This document shows, one piece after another, positions 9,135 to 17,983 of a DNA stretch of 64,000 nucleotides. The notes beneath the pieces were generated by a model, which saw nothing but the letters and a program-made list of their open reading frames with translations, searched no databases and was not told where the DNA came from. Numbering within the stretch: the first letter of the stretch is position 1; every line of letters begins with the position of its first letter. Made by a program: the position numbers and the translations under genes. The DNA lies in the NCBI RefSeq assembly GCF_049933045.1, contig NZ_CP187926.1:3038001-3102000 (forward strand). The letters are read 5' to 3'. This stretch comes from Pseudocolwellia sp049933045 (GTDB lineage Bacteria; Pseudomonadota; Gammaproteobacteria; Enterobacterales; Alteromonadaceae).

Positions 9135-9230
9135 ATGATAATTTTTAGTGAAATCATATCGTCTTATTTTAAGTTATATGAATCAATAGATTACAAAATT
9201 CATTATCCAGAGTTCAGGTTAAATACTTAA
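9135..9230 (+). CDS. Possible 31-residue small protein
   Basis: An ATG at 9135 is preceded at a proper distance by TAGGAGAAAAGTAA, one of the better ribosome sites in the window. The frame (beginning MIIFSEIISSYFKLYE) is short and hydrophobic to amphipathic, with no known motif. Only the start signal supports it; without conservation it stays a candidate. Confidence 0.3.
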   Translation: MIIFSEIISSYFKLYESIDYKIHYPEFRLNT

Positions 9231-9320
9231 GTAACAAAAAAATACGATTATTTACCTAAGCGTTCCCTTTTCAAGATAAACATAAAACTTATATTAGAAC
9301 CATTTTATTAGGTGTAAAAC

Positions 9321-12300
9321 ATGGAAGACATTCCTCGAAGTGAAAACAAAAAGCGCTCTCTACGCGTTAGTCTATCTATATGGTTTTTAATTATTTCTTT
9401 ACTGCCTTTAACCCTCAATTCAATTTTCAATTACTACCAATCAAAAAACATTCTGACTATTCAAGCAGAGAAAGAACTCATTCAATCATCGGAGCTCATT
9501 CAGTTGTATATTACCGACTGGTTTGATGATCGATATAGAGATGTAAAAGCACAAGCGAAATTCCCTACAAATATTCAACTTTTGTCCGAACTAAAGCAAA
9601 GCCAACGTGAAAGTAAGCTGCCGACTAAAAGCTATGTGGGTAATCAACAATGGCAACAAGTTACTCATGCCTATCAAAAAGACTTAGTCGCTTTCAAAGA
9701 AGCCTCAAAATATATTTACGATGTGTATTTAATGGATGAAAAAGGCAATATTCTTTTTACACTTATTAATAAAGAAAATGCTGGCGATAACATTTTTACA
9801 GACAAGCTAGCGACAACAAAATTTGCTCAATCAGCAAAAGAAAGCTTATCAACTAAAGAGACCCAATTTTCTGACTTAGAAAGAGATTTAACTGAAGATA
9901 AACGCCTAACTGCTTTTATTACGTCACCCATACTTAGTGATCAGCAAGAGATAATAGGTGCCATTGCCATTGAGCTTTCTTTAGATCGATTATTCAAAGC
10001 ATTCAAAGAAAATATCGATGAACATAGTCCTGTGCTGCATTATATGGTTGGCAAAGACACTCGCCTACGCACTCCTTTGCACAATAATATAAGTGGTGTG
10101 TTAGGTGAAAAAATATCAAATACTTGCGTTACCGATTGGCTGCAAACTTTTAATACCCCGAATAACACCACAAACATAGAAGAAATCCATTCAGATAATA
10201 AAGAAGATGTTATCCATATCCACTCTACTATCCGTATCGGAAATGTTCATTGGGGCTTGATCAGCACTAAAGATGAATATGATGTGTTGTCAGCCTCTTC
10301 GGTGATGCTAAACACCTTAGTCGTTTCGATCTTATTTACTATAGCTGTAGTTTTGATAGTTTCTATTTTAGTGGCTAAACGTTTTACAAACCCAATCGCC
10401 TTATTAGCAAAAGCGAGTGAGAATTTCGCTAAAGGCAATATAGCGCATATAAAAGTACAGCAATCATCGAGAGAAATTAGCCAGCTTTTCAACTCATTCA
10501 ACGAAATGCTAAAAATAAGACAATCACATGAAAAACAATTAGAAACGAACCACGAGCTTATTCAAATAAAACTGAATGTTACCAGCGCACTGTCAGCACA
10601 AGCACCTTTTGAAGATCGAATAATTAAAGCACTTACTTCAGTTTTACAATTAATAAACTTACAAGATGTAAACTTTTCAACGGTATTAATTTTCGAAAAT
10701 GAAACTGAGTATTTTCCTGAAAAGCACGACTTCTTGAATTGTTACAGCCAAACTAAACTCACCTCTAATGAAGAAGCTAAATTAAAATCCTTAGCTGCGC
10801 GATATGTTGAAAACATAAGTATCGAAAGCCAGAACATCGAAAAAATAGGTATCATAAATCCTCAAAAATTATTTGTAGAAGAGATTAATGACGTAAGCTT
10901 TCATTACCTAACACCAATCTTTAACTTAGGTACTAATAACAGCGTATTAGGCTTTATTATTTTCAGCTCACCTGATGAGTTAGAACACTACCAAGAAAGT
11001 TTATTTATCATTAATGAAATAAGCGATCTGTTCTCTGCAGCTATAACCCAAAATAATGCCCATCACCTTCTTAAAAAAGCGTCATCTATTGCTCAACAAA
11101 ACAGTAATTTAAAAAGCGAATTTTTAGCAAGTATGAGTCATGAAATTAGAACACCGATGAACGGAGTTTTAGGTATGCTAGGTTTATTACTTAGCAGTGA
11201 ATTAACGAAAGATCAGATAGAAAAAGCCAAACTTGCTCAATCAAGTGCCGAATCGTTACTGGTTATTATTAATGATATTTTAGACTTCTCAAAAGTAGAA
11301 GCTGGCAAACTTGAATTAGAATTAATCGATTTCGATTTAAGAGATATGCTAGGCAGCTTTTCTGAATCAATCGCCTTAAATGCTCAAAACAAAGGCGTTG
11401 AACTCATACTCGATATAAAAAACATTGAACACTCTATGGTACGAGGTGATTCAGGCAGAATACGTCAAATACTAACTAACCTTGTTTCCAATGCAGTGAA
11501 GTTCACAACATCAGGGGAAATACTGATCAGTGCCTCTACTTCCGAAGGCGCTAACGACAAACTCATTTTCTCGTGCTCGGTAAGAGATACAGGAATGGGG
11601 ATACCTAAAGACAAATTAGAACTACTTTTTGATCAATTCACTCAAGTGGATAAATCTACCACCAGAAAGTTTGGCGGCACGGGCTTAGGCTTAGCCATAA
11701 CCAAAAAGCTTTGCATATTAATGAATGGGGATATTCACGCCATCAGTCAGTTAGACGAAGGTAGTCAGTTCAATTTCACCATAGAAATAATGCCGAGCAT
11801 GCGCTCAACTAAAGTGCTTCCTAAGTTTGATATTACTCCTCTACATATTTTAATTGTTGATAATAACTTAACCAATAGAGAAGTAATTGATGATCAACTT
11901 TCCTTATGGGGAGCGACTATTTATCAAGCAGATTCCGTGAAGCAAGCATTGGATTGCTGTCAAAATTTCGCTTTAAAACATCAAGGTAGGATGTTTGATC
12001 TTTTACTTGTTGATACCAAAGTCTGCAAGCAAGAAGACAATAAACTTACAAGTAAATTAAAACAGCAATTTGATGATATTAATATTGTAATGATGACCCC
12101 TATTGCTTCAGCTAACGATTATCAAATAGTTAAAGAAGGCGTGGCTAGTCAAACGTTCATTAAGCCCGTTACGACTCGTGATTTATTTTATGCGCTGGAT
12201 ACTGTCTTTCAAAACAAAACCAATACACAACCGATAGAATCTCCTGTTAAAAAAACCGAATTAAAAGATGCCCTCAATAATCAATATACTTGGCCGAATA

Positions 12301-13154
12301 CTACTCGCTTATTAATTGTTGAAGATAATAGAATTAATCAGCATGTCGCTTTAGGCATTTTAAAAGAGTTTAATCTCAAGGCTGATATTGCAGTTAATGG
12401 GTTAGAAGCACTAGAGAAGATTAAGGAAGCGTCAAATACAACGCCTTATTCACTTGTGCTTATGGACTGCCAAATGCCAGAAATGGATGGTTACGAAGCG
12501 ACAAAAGCTATCAGAGCTAGCCAAGCCAAAGAAGAGAACAAAAATATCACCATAATAGCCATGACAGCGAATGCCATGGAAGGCGATAAAGAAAATTGTA
12601 TTCGTGTAGGAATGAATGATTATTTAAGTAAACCTATTGAGCCCAACTTATTACTTAAAAAGCTGCACTATTGGCTGTTAACCAAAAATGGATTATCGAC
12701 CCAAAACTTTATTAAACAAGAGGCTTTAGTTGCAACAAACGAAAACATAACCTCTCAAGCAAAAGTAACAGCATTCAATAAAGCCAATATAACTTGGGAT
12801 CAAAAGTCAGCGCTAAAACGGGTAAAAGGTAATGAAAAGTTATTAAATAAACTCATCTCTTTGTTCTTAGAAGATATGCCTACAAATATTGAGAATTTGA
12901 AAACGTCAACAAAAGAGAAAAGCATTGAAGACTTAATAGCCATAACTCATGGTATAAAAGGCGCTGCAGGTAATCTGTCCGCAAATAAGATGCACACACT
13001 TACCAAGAAAATTGAAAAGCTTATTTTAACTGAACCTGAAAAGATAAATTTCAAGGAAGTAGAACAAATCGTCATCTCGCTCACTAACGAGTATGAAGCT
13101 GTTCATAGTATTTTTTATAAATTCATTGAAGATGAAGAATCAGCCGAGAGCTAA
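9321..13154 (+). CDS. Hybrid sensor histidine kinase with two receiver domains and Hpt
   Basis: Membrane sensor of 1277 residues. Order: membrane helix (about 20-40), long periplasmic Cache-like sensor, second helix (about 333-353), HAMP, a GAF-like segment (about 425-585), HisKA with SMSHEIRTPMNG (phospho-His near 608), HATPase with GGTGLGLAI, a first receiver (about 845-970), a second receiver (about 993-1120) with LVLMDCQMPEMDG, and a C-terminal Hpt with HGIKGAAGNLSA (His near 1210). The first receiver has VDNN in place of the usual acidic pair and lacks the MPxMDG context, so it may be degenerate. All phosphorelay parts are in one chain, with no response regulator next to it. The signal is unknown. 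Confidence 0.92.
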   Translation: MEDIPRSENKKRSLRVSLSIWFLIISLLPLTLNSIFNYYQSKNILTIQAEKELIQSSELIQLYITDWFDDRYRDVKAQAKFPTNIQLLSELKQSQRESKLPTKSYVGNQQWQQVTHAYQKDLVAFKEASKYIYDVYLMDEKGNILFTLINKENAGDNIFTDKLATTKFAQSAKESLSTKETQFSDLERDLTEDKRLTAFITSPILSDQQEIIGAIAIELSLDRLFKAFKENIDEHSPVLHYMVGKDTRLRTPLHNNISGVLGEKISNTCVTDWLQTFNTPNNTTNIEEIHSDNKEDVIHIHSTIRIGNVHWGLISTKDEYDVLSASSVMLNTLVVSILFTIAVVLIVSILVAKRFTNPIALLAKASENFAKGNIAHIKVQQSSREISQLFNSFNEMLKIRQSHEKQLETNHELIQIKLNVTSALSAQAPFEDRIIKALTSVLQLINLQDVNFSTVLIFENETEYFPEKHDFLNCYSQTKLTSNEEAKLKSLAARYVENISIESQNIEKIGIINPQKLFVEEINDVSFHYLTPIFNLGTNNSVLGFIIFSSPDELEHYQESLFIINEISDLFSAAITQNNAHHLLKKASSIAQQNSNLKSEFLASMSHEIRTPMNGVLGMLGLLLSSELTKDQIEKAKLAQSSAESLLVIINDILDFSKVEAGKLELELIDFDLRDMLGSFSESIALNAQNKGVELILDIKNIEHSMVRGDSGRIRQILTNLVSNAVKFTTSGEILISASTSEGANDKLIFSCSVRDTGMGIPKDKLELLFDQFTQVDKSTTRKFGGTGLGLAITKKLCILMNGDIHAISQLDEGSQFNFTIEIMPSMRSTKVLPKFDITPLHILIVDNNLTNREVIDDQLSLWGATIYQADSVKQALDCCQNFALKHQGRMFDLLLVDTKVCKQEDNKLTSKLKQQFDDINIVMMTPIASANDYQIVKEGVASQTFIKPVTTRDLFYALDTVFQNKTNTQPIESPVKKTELKDALNNQYTWPNTTRLLIVEDNRINQHVALGILKEFNLKADIAVNGLEALEKIKEASNTTPYSLVLMDCQMPEMDGYEATKAIRASQAKEENKNITIIAMTANAMEGDKENCIRVGMNDYLSKPIEPNLLLKKLHYWLLTKNGLSTQNFIKQEALVATNENITSQAKVTAFNKANITWDQKSALKRVKGNEKLLNKLISLFLEDMPTNIENLKTSTKEKSIEDLIAITHGIKGAAGNLSANKMHTLTKKIEKLILTEPEKINFKEVEQIVISLTNEYEAVHSIFYKFIEDEESAES

Positions 13155-13212
13155 ACATAAGCTAACTAAACCTATGGTAACTAAACTCAGTTTAACAGAG
13201 CCCTGGTTAGTT

Positions 13213-13575
13213 ATACCAAACGGATTAATTTATTGAGCAACTTAGAGCTACATTAGCAAGCTTAGAACAAGCAAAATTGATTAAACATAGTTATTCTATA
13301 TTTTTTTAATTTTGTGATGTTATCAGTTTGCTAATGAGCTCCCGAAGGGCGAGAATTTAAAGGCTCATATGCCGCGTTATTGATTTTGACAAGGTTCCTA
13401 CATGGATGTAGGACATTAGGGTAACGCAGGAGCAGTTACCGAGAATAACCATTCTCTTCAATCAATGCCTCGCCTACATGGATGTAGGTGCTTAGGTTCA
13501 GTCTGGAACTATGAACCTGTGCCTCTAAGCCTTTAAATTCTCGCTAAGTGAGCAATAAATTAATCCGTTGGGTAT
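13213..13575. mobile_element. MITE-like palindromic element
   Basis: This 363-base non-coding block has inverted ends: ATACCAAACGGATTAATTTA... at 13213-13244 matches the complement of 13545-13575 with few differences. Inside, GCGAGAATTTAAAGGCT (13349-13365) is perfectly complementary to 13528-13544. Two copies of CCTACATGGATGTAGG (13397-13412 and 13473-13488) lie in the centre. It has no transposase frame. A lone half end (ATACCAAACGGATTAAG) recurs near 26530. The layout fits a miniature inverted-repeat element; target-site duplications are not obvious. Confidence 0.65.
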
Positions 13576-13603
13576 TAAACTTAGATTACTTATATTTTTC
13601 CAT

Positions 13604-13632
13604 AAAAAAAGCCTGCATAAATGCAGGCTTTT
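13604..13632 (-). terminator. Rho-independent terminator of tRNA-Phe
   Basis: Read on the minus strand, AAAGCCTGCA-ttta-TGCAGGCTTT is followed by a run of Ts, 15 bases after the tRNA-Phe 3' end. The stem is perfect. Confidence 0.85.
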
Positions 13633-13646
13633 CATATAGTGCTGTA

Positions 13647-13722
13647 TGGTGCCCCGACCCGGATTTGAACCAGGGACACGAGGATTTTCAATCCTCTGCT
13701 CTACCAACTGAGCTATCGGGGC
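13647..13722 (-). tRNA. tRNA-Phe (anticodon GAA)
   Basis: The 76-base gene folds as a full cloverleaf: acceptor GCCCCGA/TCGGGGC, D arm GCTCAGTTGGTAGAGC, anticodon arm around TTGAAAA, T arm CTGGTTCAAATCCGG, with CCA encoded. It is identical base for base to the copy at 30701-30776 on the other strand. It is followed by a strong terminator and lies downstream of a DUF1289 gene; a promoter with a GC-rich discriminator lies near 14.4 kb. Confidence 0.98.
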
Positions 13723-13833
13723 AAAATTTACTTTTTTAAGACTTTACTGATTGTTTACTATAAAACTATATAAACATCAGTCCTCTAAAAAGAGGGCACA
13801 TCATATAGCGAATTAGTTTCTCTAGCAACCTAT

Positions 13834-14163
13834 TTACAGCTCAAAATCGTCAAAATCGAAATCTGTTGAGGTATCTAAGGTCTTTTTACTCGGTGGATCT
13901 AATAAAGAGGGCTGAATTATCTTAGTTTCCGCACTTTCAGTTTCAGTTTCAATCGTTACTTTACTGGTTTCTTTCTTTTCTATACGTTTTTTCCGCTGTA
14001 GAGCGCGCTTAATTATCTTTTGTTTTTCATCAGAGTTCACATTCGTCCAAGTTTGACGCTCAACTCGAGTTCGAAAACAGCCTAAGCATTGGCCTTTATC
14101 ATTTGACTGACAAATTCCAACACAGGGACTAGGAACATCAAAAAACTCTAATTGCATACTCAC
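13834..14163 (-). CDS. DUF1289 family protein
   Basis: Small protein of 109 residues. The N-terminal half has the DUF1289 pattern PSPCVGICQSNDKGQCLGC, with four Cys spaced to hold a metal ion, then FRTRVERQTW and a basic helix. The C-terminal half is a low-complexity acidic and Thr-rich tail, longer than usual for the family. The function is unknown. It is encoded upstream of tRNA-Phe on the same strand and may share a transcript with it. Confidence 0.85.
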   Translation of the reverse strand: MSMQLEFFDVPSPCVGICQSNDKGQCLGCFRTRVERQTWTNVNSDEKQKIIKRALQRKKRIEKKETSKVTIETETESAETKIIQPSLLDPPSKKTLDTSTDFDFDDFEL

Positions 14164-14377
14164 ATAAAACCTTAACGCAATTGACCAAAAAACAAATGAT
14201 TAAAACGTACTCATTCAACTATAGCACATTAGAATCTACGACCCTTTCAAGAAAAGAATCCTCATTGAAAATTCTTGACGTTAAATATCAAACGAAATCA
14301 TTTAAGTTATCAAAGTAAGATCTACGAAGAGAAGTATTCATGTAACACATTAATTACAAAGGGCTTAAGCGGCGGGA

Positions 14378-14406
14378 ATAGTATAGACCATATAGAAAGA
14401 TGTCAA
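14378..14406 (-). promoter_or_regulatory. Sigma-70 promoter with GC-rich discriminator
   Basis: On the minus strand TTGACA (14406-14401), exactly 17 bases, then TACTAT (14383-14378), followed by TCCCGCCGC. The perfect -35 box and GC-rich discriminator are typical of stable-RNA and ribosomal promoters under stringent control. It would drive the DUF1289 gene and, by read-through, tRNA-Phe. Confidence 0.6.
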
Positions 14407-14440
14407 TAAATGACTGCTTTTTAGACACTCTAAAAAATAA

Positions 14441-14473
14441 AAGCCAGATAAAAATTATTAATTTATCTGGCTT
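14441..14473 (-). terminator. Terminator of the GntR-family gene
   Basis: AAGCCAGATAAA (14441-14452) pairs with TTTATCTGGCTT (14462-14473). Read on the minus strand the stem is followed by TTATTTTTTA, 31 bases after the stop codon. Confidence 0.75.
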
Positions 14474-14503
14474 ATTATATAAACAATTTTGTTGCAAAAA
14501 AAG

Positions 14504-15172
14504 TTAAGCGTTAGCTAATTCACGCTCAAGTAAAAATGACTTTATTTCATCTCTTGAACCTAAAATATGCTTTCTTAAAACAGCAGTCGCTTTATCAATA
14601 TCTTTATTTTTACAGTGAGCAAGAATTTCATTATGTTCAGATTCTGCTTTAGATATGCCACCCGCCCATAATAAATGCATACGAATATAACGGTCAGCAT
14701 TCTTATTTAAGGTATTAACCAAGTCTAATGTTTGAGGTTTGTCAGAACCTGAATACAAGCAGTTATGGTATTTAGAGTTTAGTTCACTCCATTTATTGGC
14801 AGCATTTTCTGTTCCTAAAGCACGATCAAGTTGCTTTAAAATGGCGGTTGCTTCTTCAAGTTTTTCATAAGATAGGTTGGGGATAGATGAAGCAAGTAAT
14901 TCCGATTCTAACATCGCTCTTAATTCAAATAATTCATCAACTTGGCTAACATTAAGCTCTGTAGCTGTAGCACCTTTATGTGCTTCAAAAGCGACTAAAC
15001 CTTCTGCTTCGAGCTGTAACAATGCTTCACGAATAGGAATTCGACTCACATTCAGCTCAGTTGCCAATGCGGCTTGGCGTAAAGGCTGTCCTGCCTTTAT
15101 TGAGCCACTGAGTATCTTTTCTCGAATAGTTTCTACAACAAGTTGAGTTCTTGTTTTATAAATAATAGACAT
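14504..15172 (-). CDS. GntR family transcriptional regulator, FadR/FCD subfamily
   Basis: DNA-binding metabolite sensor of 222 residues. A winged helix at about 8-75 shows IREKILSGSIKAGQPL and NVSRIPIREALLQLEAEGLV, the GntR hallmark. The helical FCD effector domain follows, with ELFELRAMLE, a His in KYHNCLYSG and SEHNEIL, residues that bind metal and a carboxylate ligand in the family. No catabolic operon is next to it, so the target and ligand are unknown. It has its own terminator. Confidence 0.9.
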   Translation of the reverse strand: MSIIYKTRTQLVVETIREKILSGSIKAGQPLRQAALATELNVSRIPIREALLQLEAEGLVAFEAHKGATATELNVSQVDELFELRAMLESELLASSIPNLSYEKLEEATAILKQLDRALGTENAANKWSELNSKYHNCLYSGSDKPQTLDLVNTLNKNADRYIRMHLLWAGGISKAESEHNEILAHCKNKDIDKATAVLRKHILGSRDEIKSFLLERELANA

Positions 15173-15330
15173 GTTCTGGCATTCCCTGAGAACGGTAAGA
15201 AAAATGTAGCACTACTGTAAAACGATTGAACACAGATGCTTTAAACTTAACCTGATTTTAACCTTTTTTTAACATACAAGGAAGTAACTATAGCGATATT
15301 TAGTAAGCATATCGTAGATAGATGTTTTTG

Positions 15331-16977
15331 TTAGTTAATTTTCTCAGGTTCCCAGCGAACTTTTAACCCTATAAACACCTGTAACTTTTGATCATCAAGG
15401 TTAGCTTTTTCTAACTTTTCAATAGCACCTTCAGCCAATACTATTTGTTCTGTATTTATTTCATCTCTTTGCTTCATTACAATGAGTATTTTTAGCAAAC
15501 TAAATAAGAGCTTAATATTTCTTGGCGCGAGTGTTAATGCCTGTAAAACAGAGTTAAGCGCAGGCAATAACTTGTTCTTCTGGAAAAACTCGACAGCCAT
15601 ACTATTAAGTTGTTTAGGAGTGAAGTTGATTTCTGAACGCTCATCAATTTCTTGTTCTACATACTGACTCAACACTTCACTTGTTAAAGAGTCACCTGCT
15701 ACTTGGTTTTTAACGGCTTTTAATAAAGAAAAGGCTTCTTCCCTCATACCAAGTTCGTGAAAAACTTTTACCTTATCTAAATTATCTTCTACACATTCAG
15801 AAGGTCTTAACGAGATATTTGTTTCAATTAACCTTTCCGCTCTGTTTTTCTCATTCCTTACATTATGCAATCGCGCTTTCACAATAATAATTTGCTCTTT
15901 AAATAAGGAAGCATCTTTATAATCATGCTCTAGTTGCTTAATAAACTTGTCAGTTTCAGCGAGTACTTTATTTGACGACTCATCTGTAATAGTACAAGCG
16001 AGATCGATACCTGAGCGAATAACATTAAGCAGTAATACTGGCGAGTCGTGAATAGAGTTTTTGGCATTAATGGCAATGTTTTTTGTTGCTATATATTGTC
16101 CAAAATGATCATGATTTAGTCGAGCGAGATCCCATGACTTTCTATTTCGTTCTATATTTCGAGGGGCTAACTTGGTGGCTTTTATTATTTCTTCGTAAGC
16201 AAGTTCATAGTCTTTTTGCTCCATATAATATTGCGCTAACAAATCATGCATAGCAAAACGAGTATCAGGTTGATTAACTAAGGTATTAAGTAAATCTTGT
16301 ATGTCATCCATCTTATTTTGCTTCAATAAGGCTTTTACATATCCCAAAGACACCCAAGCGTAGCCATATTGTGATTGTAGTTCTTTGAAAAAAACTTCGG
16401 CTGCCTTATATTCAAGTAAGTTAATTAAAGCCTCACCTTTCATGCGCTGAATATTCGGATGATATTTTACTAGGCTATTATCTAATAAGAATCGCTCGGC
16501 ATAATAAATAACTTTTGAATGCTCTCCTTCCGCAATAGCTTTATATAATGTATATAAGTGTTTTTTAATATCTAACGTGTATTTGATGCGCTCAATCACA
16601 GTTTTAGGTAATAAAGGTTTAACCCAAAAGTCGTCAGGTTGAAGTTCTACAATAGAATTAACAAGTGATTCGTTCGTTTCCGTACTCAGAAAAATAAGAA
16701 TGGTAGTTTTGTTTACATAGCCTTTGAACTTCAACTCTTCTAATAGATGAAACCCATCTTTATCGCTTTTAACATTAAAAGAGCAAATAATAACTTGAAA
16801 GCTTGTTTCTTCGCAGAGTCGTAAGCCATGATAAGCATTCTCAGCACACCTAACCGCCTTAAAGCCGATATTAAAAAGAATATGCTTTAAAAAATCATGT
16901 ATTAGTCGATTATCATCAATAACTAAAACGTTTAGTTTGCCAAAGTTATCTAAATCATTCTTACTTGTTATTTTCAT
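15331..16977 (-). CDS. Receiver-domain protein with TPR repeats; phospho-acceptor Asp missing
   Basis: The 548-residue cytoplasmic protein has a CheY-like receiver at about 10-130 and a long helical region of TPR-type repeats to the end (for example YYMEQKDYELAYEEIIKATKLAPRN near 250). The acidic pair (VIDDNRL), the Thr/Ser switch (FLSTET) and the Lys (DFWVKPL) are present. The strand-3 site, where the Asp should be, reads IICSFNV: a Ser replaces it. The receiver probably does not take up phosphate in the usual way and may serve as a docking domain. It is a single gene. Confidence 0.85.
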   Translation of the reverse strand: MKITSKNDLDNFGKLNVLVIDDNRLIHDFLKHILFNIGFKAVRCAENAYHGLRLCEETSFQVIICSFNVKSDKDGFHLLEELKFKGYVNKTTILIFLSTETNESLVNSIVELQPDDFWVKPLLPKTVIERIKYTLDIKKHLYTLYKAIAEGEHSKVIYYAERFLLDNSLVKYHPNIQRMKGEALINLLEYKAAEVFFKELQSQYGYAWVSLGYVKALLKQNKMDDIQDLLNTLVNQPDTRFAMHDLLAQYYMEQKDYELAYEEIIKATKLAPRNIERNRKSWDLARLNHDHFGQYIATKNIAINAKNSIHDSPVLLLNVIRSGIDLACTITDESSNKVLAETDKFIKQLEHDYKDASLFKEQIIIVKARLHNVRNEKNRAERLIETNISLRPSECVEDNLDKVKVFHELGMREEAFSLLKAVKNQVAGDSLTSEVLSQYVEQEIDERSEINFTPKQLNSMAVEFFQKNKLLPALNSVLQALTLAPRNIKLLFSLLKILIVMKQRDEINTEQIVLAEGAIEKLEKANLDDQKLQVFIGLKVRWEPEKIN

Positions 16978-17138
16978 CTGCTTACTACCATAGAAAATAT
17001 ACTCAATACGTTGAAATGAATGTCTTCTTTATATTTATCAATTAGCATCTATAAAAGCAATGCAAAGATAAAGGATCCTCGGATAAAAATAAGATATTAT
17101 CTTTATTACACTATAGCTAAAATTTACCGATTTATTTT

Positions 17139-17876
17139 ATGTCCGCTTCAAAACAAAAGATTTATTTTATCCCTGGTACCATGTGTGATGAACGTTTATG
17201 GACGAACGTTTGGCAATCACTCTCTCCTTGGTTAGGCAATAAGGTTGAATTTATTAATTTAACCATCCCTTCTTTAGAAACTATCAGCGAGATCGCAGAG
17301 CACTTAGCCGCCCAGCTTGATGATAATAGTGCCCTTGTTGGATTCTCTTTAGGTGGTTATTTTGCTTCAGAAATCGCGATTGAATTTCCACAAAAAGTAT
17401 CTAATCTTCTACTCGTTTCTAATATGTCTAGCGCCTTACCAGAAAAAGAAAGTAAAGAGAGAGCAAGAACCATCCAATTTATTAAAGCGAATGGCTATAC
17501 GGGTGTTCCAGACAAACGTATTAATCATTTACTTGATCCATGTGCGCACAATAACGAACAAATAAAAGAAACCATTCGTGCGATGGATAAAACCATGGGT
17601 GTAGACGTACTTTTACATCAACTTAACGTAACAACTCGCAGAGCCAACTTACTGCCTCAATTAGTTGAGTTAAAATGCCCGTTAACATTTTGTATAGGCG
17701 ATACCGACTGCTTAGTAAAAATAGACCGCATTCAAAACCAACTTAACCAAACAACATCTACCAATAAAACCCTAGAAATAGTCGCGAATACAGGTCATAT
17801 GTTGCCATTAGAACAGCCTGAAATATTAGCGCAAACTATTGCAAAGTGGTTTACAGAAAACGATAAAGCTCAATAA
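17139..17876 (+). CDS. Alpha/beta hydrolase
   Basis: Predicted esterase-like enzyme of 245 residues. IYFIPGTMCDERLW gives the oxyanion-hole region, VGFSLGGYFA is the nucleophile elbow (Ser near residue 71), TFCIGDTDCLV carries the acid and NTGHMLPLEQPE the catalytic His, so the triad is complete. This is the MenH/BioH-like branch of small acyl hydrolases; the substrate cannot be told. An upstream in-frame extension is absent, and the ATG at 17139 is the natural start. Confidence 0.85.
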   Translation: MSASKQKIYFIPGTMCDERLWTNVWQSLSPWLGNKVEFINLTIPSLETISEIAEHLAAQLDDNSALVGFSLGGYFASEIAIEFPQKVSNLLLVSNMSSALPEKESKERARTIQFIKANGYTGVPDKRINHLLDPCAHNNEQIKETIRAMDKTMGVDVLLHQLNVTTRRANLLPQLVELKCPLTFCIGDTDCLVKIDRIQNQLNQTTSTNKTLEIVANTGHMLPLEQPEILAQTIAKWFTENDKAQ

Positions 17877-17983
17877 CTTAAATAGCTGTGTATACCAATC
17901 AGGTGAAAGGCAGACAAAACACTGACAAAACTAAGCTAAACCATGTAAAATAGCCGTCATATATTTACTACGAGATCCAACCA

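Larger units (their letters stand above)
8923..9320 (+). other. Intergenic region with palindromes and a possible small ORF
   Basis: This 398-base gap holds three items. A repeated, nearly palindromic GCATGGAT motif lies at 8997-9020. A perfect 22-base palindrome lies at 9061-9082. A 31-codon frame with a good ribosome site lies at 9135-9230. The last 90 bases are AT-rich and would carry the promoter of the hybrid kinase. Confidence 0.6.
14164..14503 (-). other. Intergenic region with a strong minus-strand promoter and a terminator
   Basis: The 340-base gap between the GntR gene and the DUF1289 gene holds the terminator of the first (14441-14473) and a promoter for the second (14378-14406). 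The 5' leader of about 200 bases between promoter and DUF1289 start is AT-rich; I see no RNA gene in it. Confidence 0.6.

Noticed and set aside
13525..13739. Open frames of about 60 codons on both strands over the tRNA-Phe
   Set aside because: They cross the tRNA gene, its terminator and the end of the palindromic element, so they are not coding.
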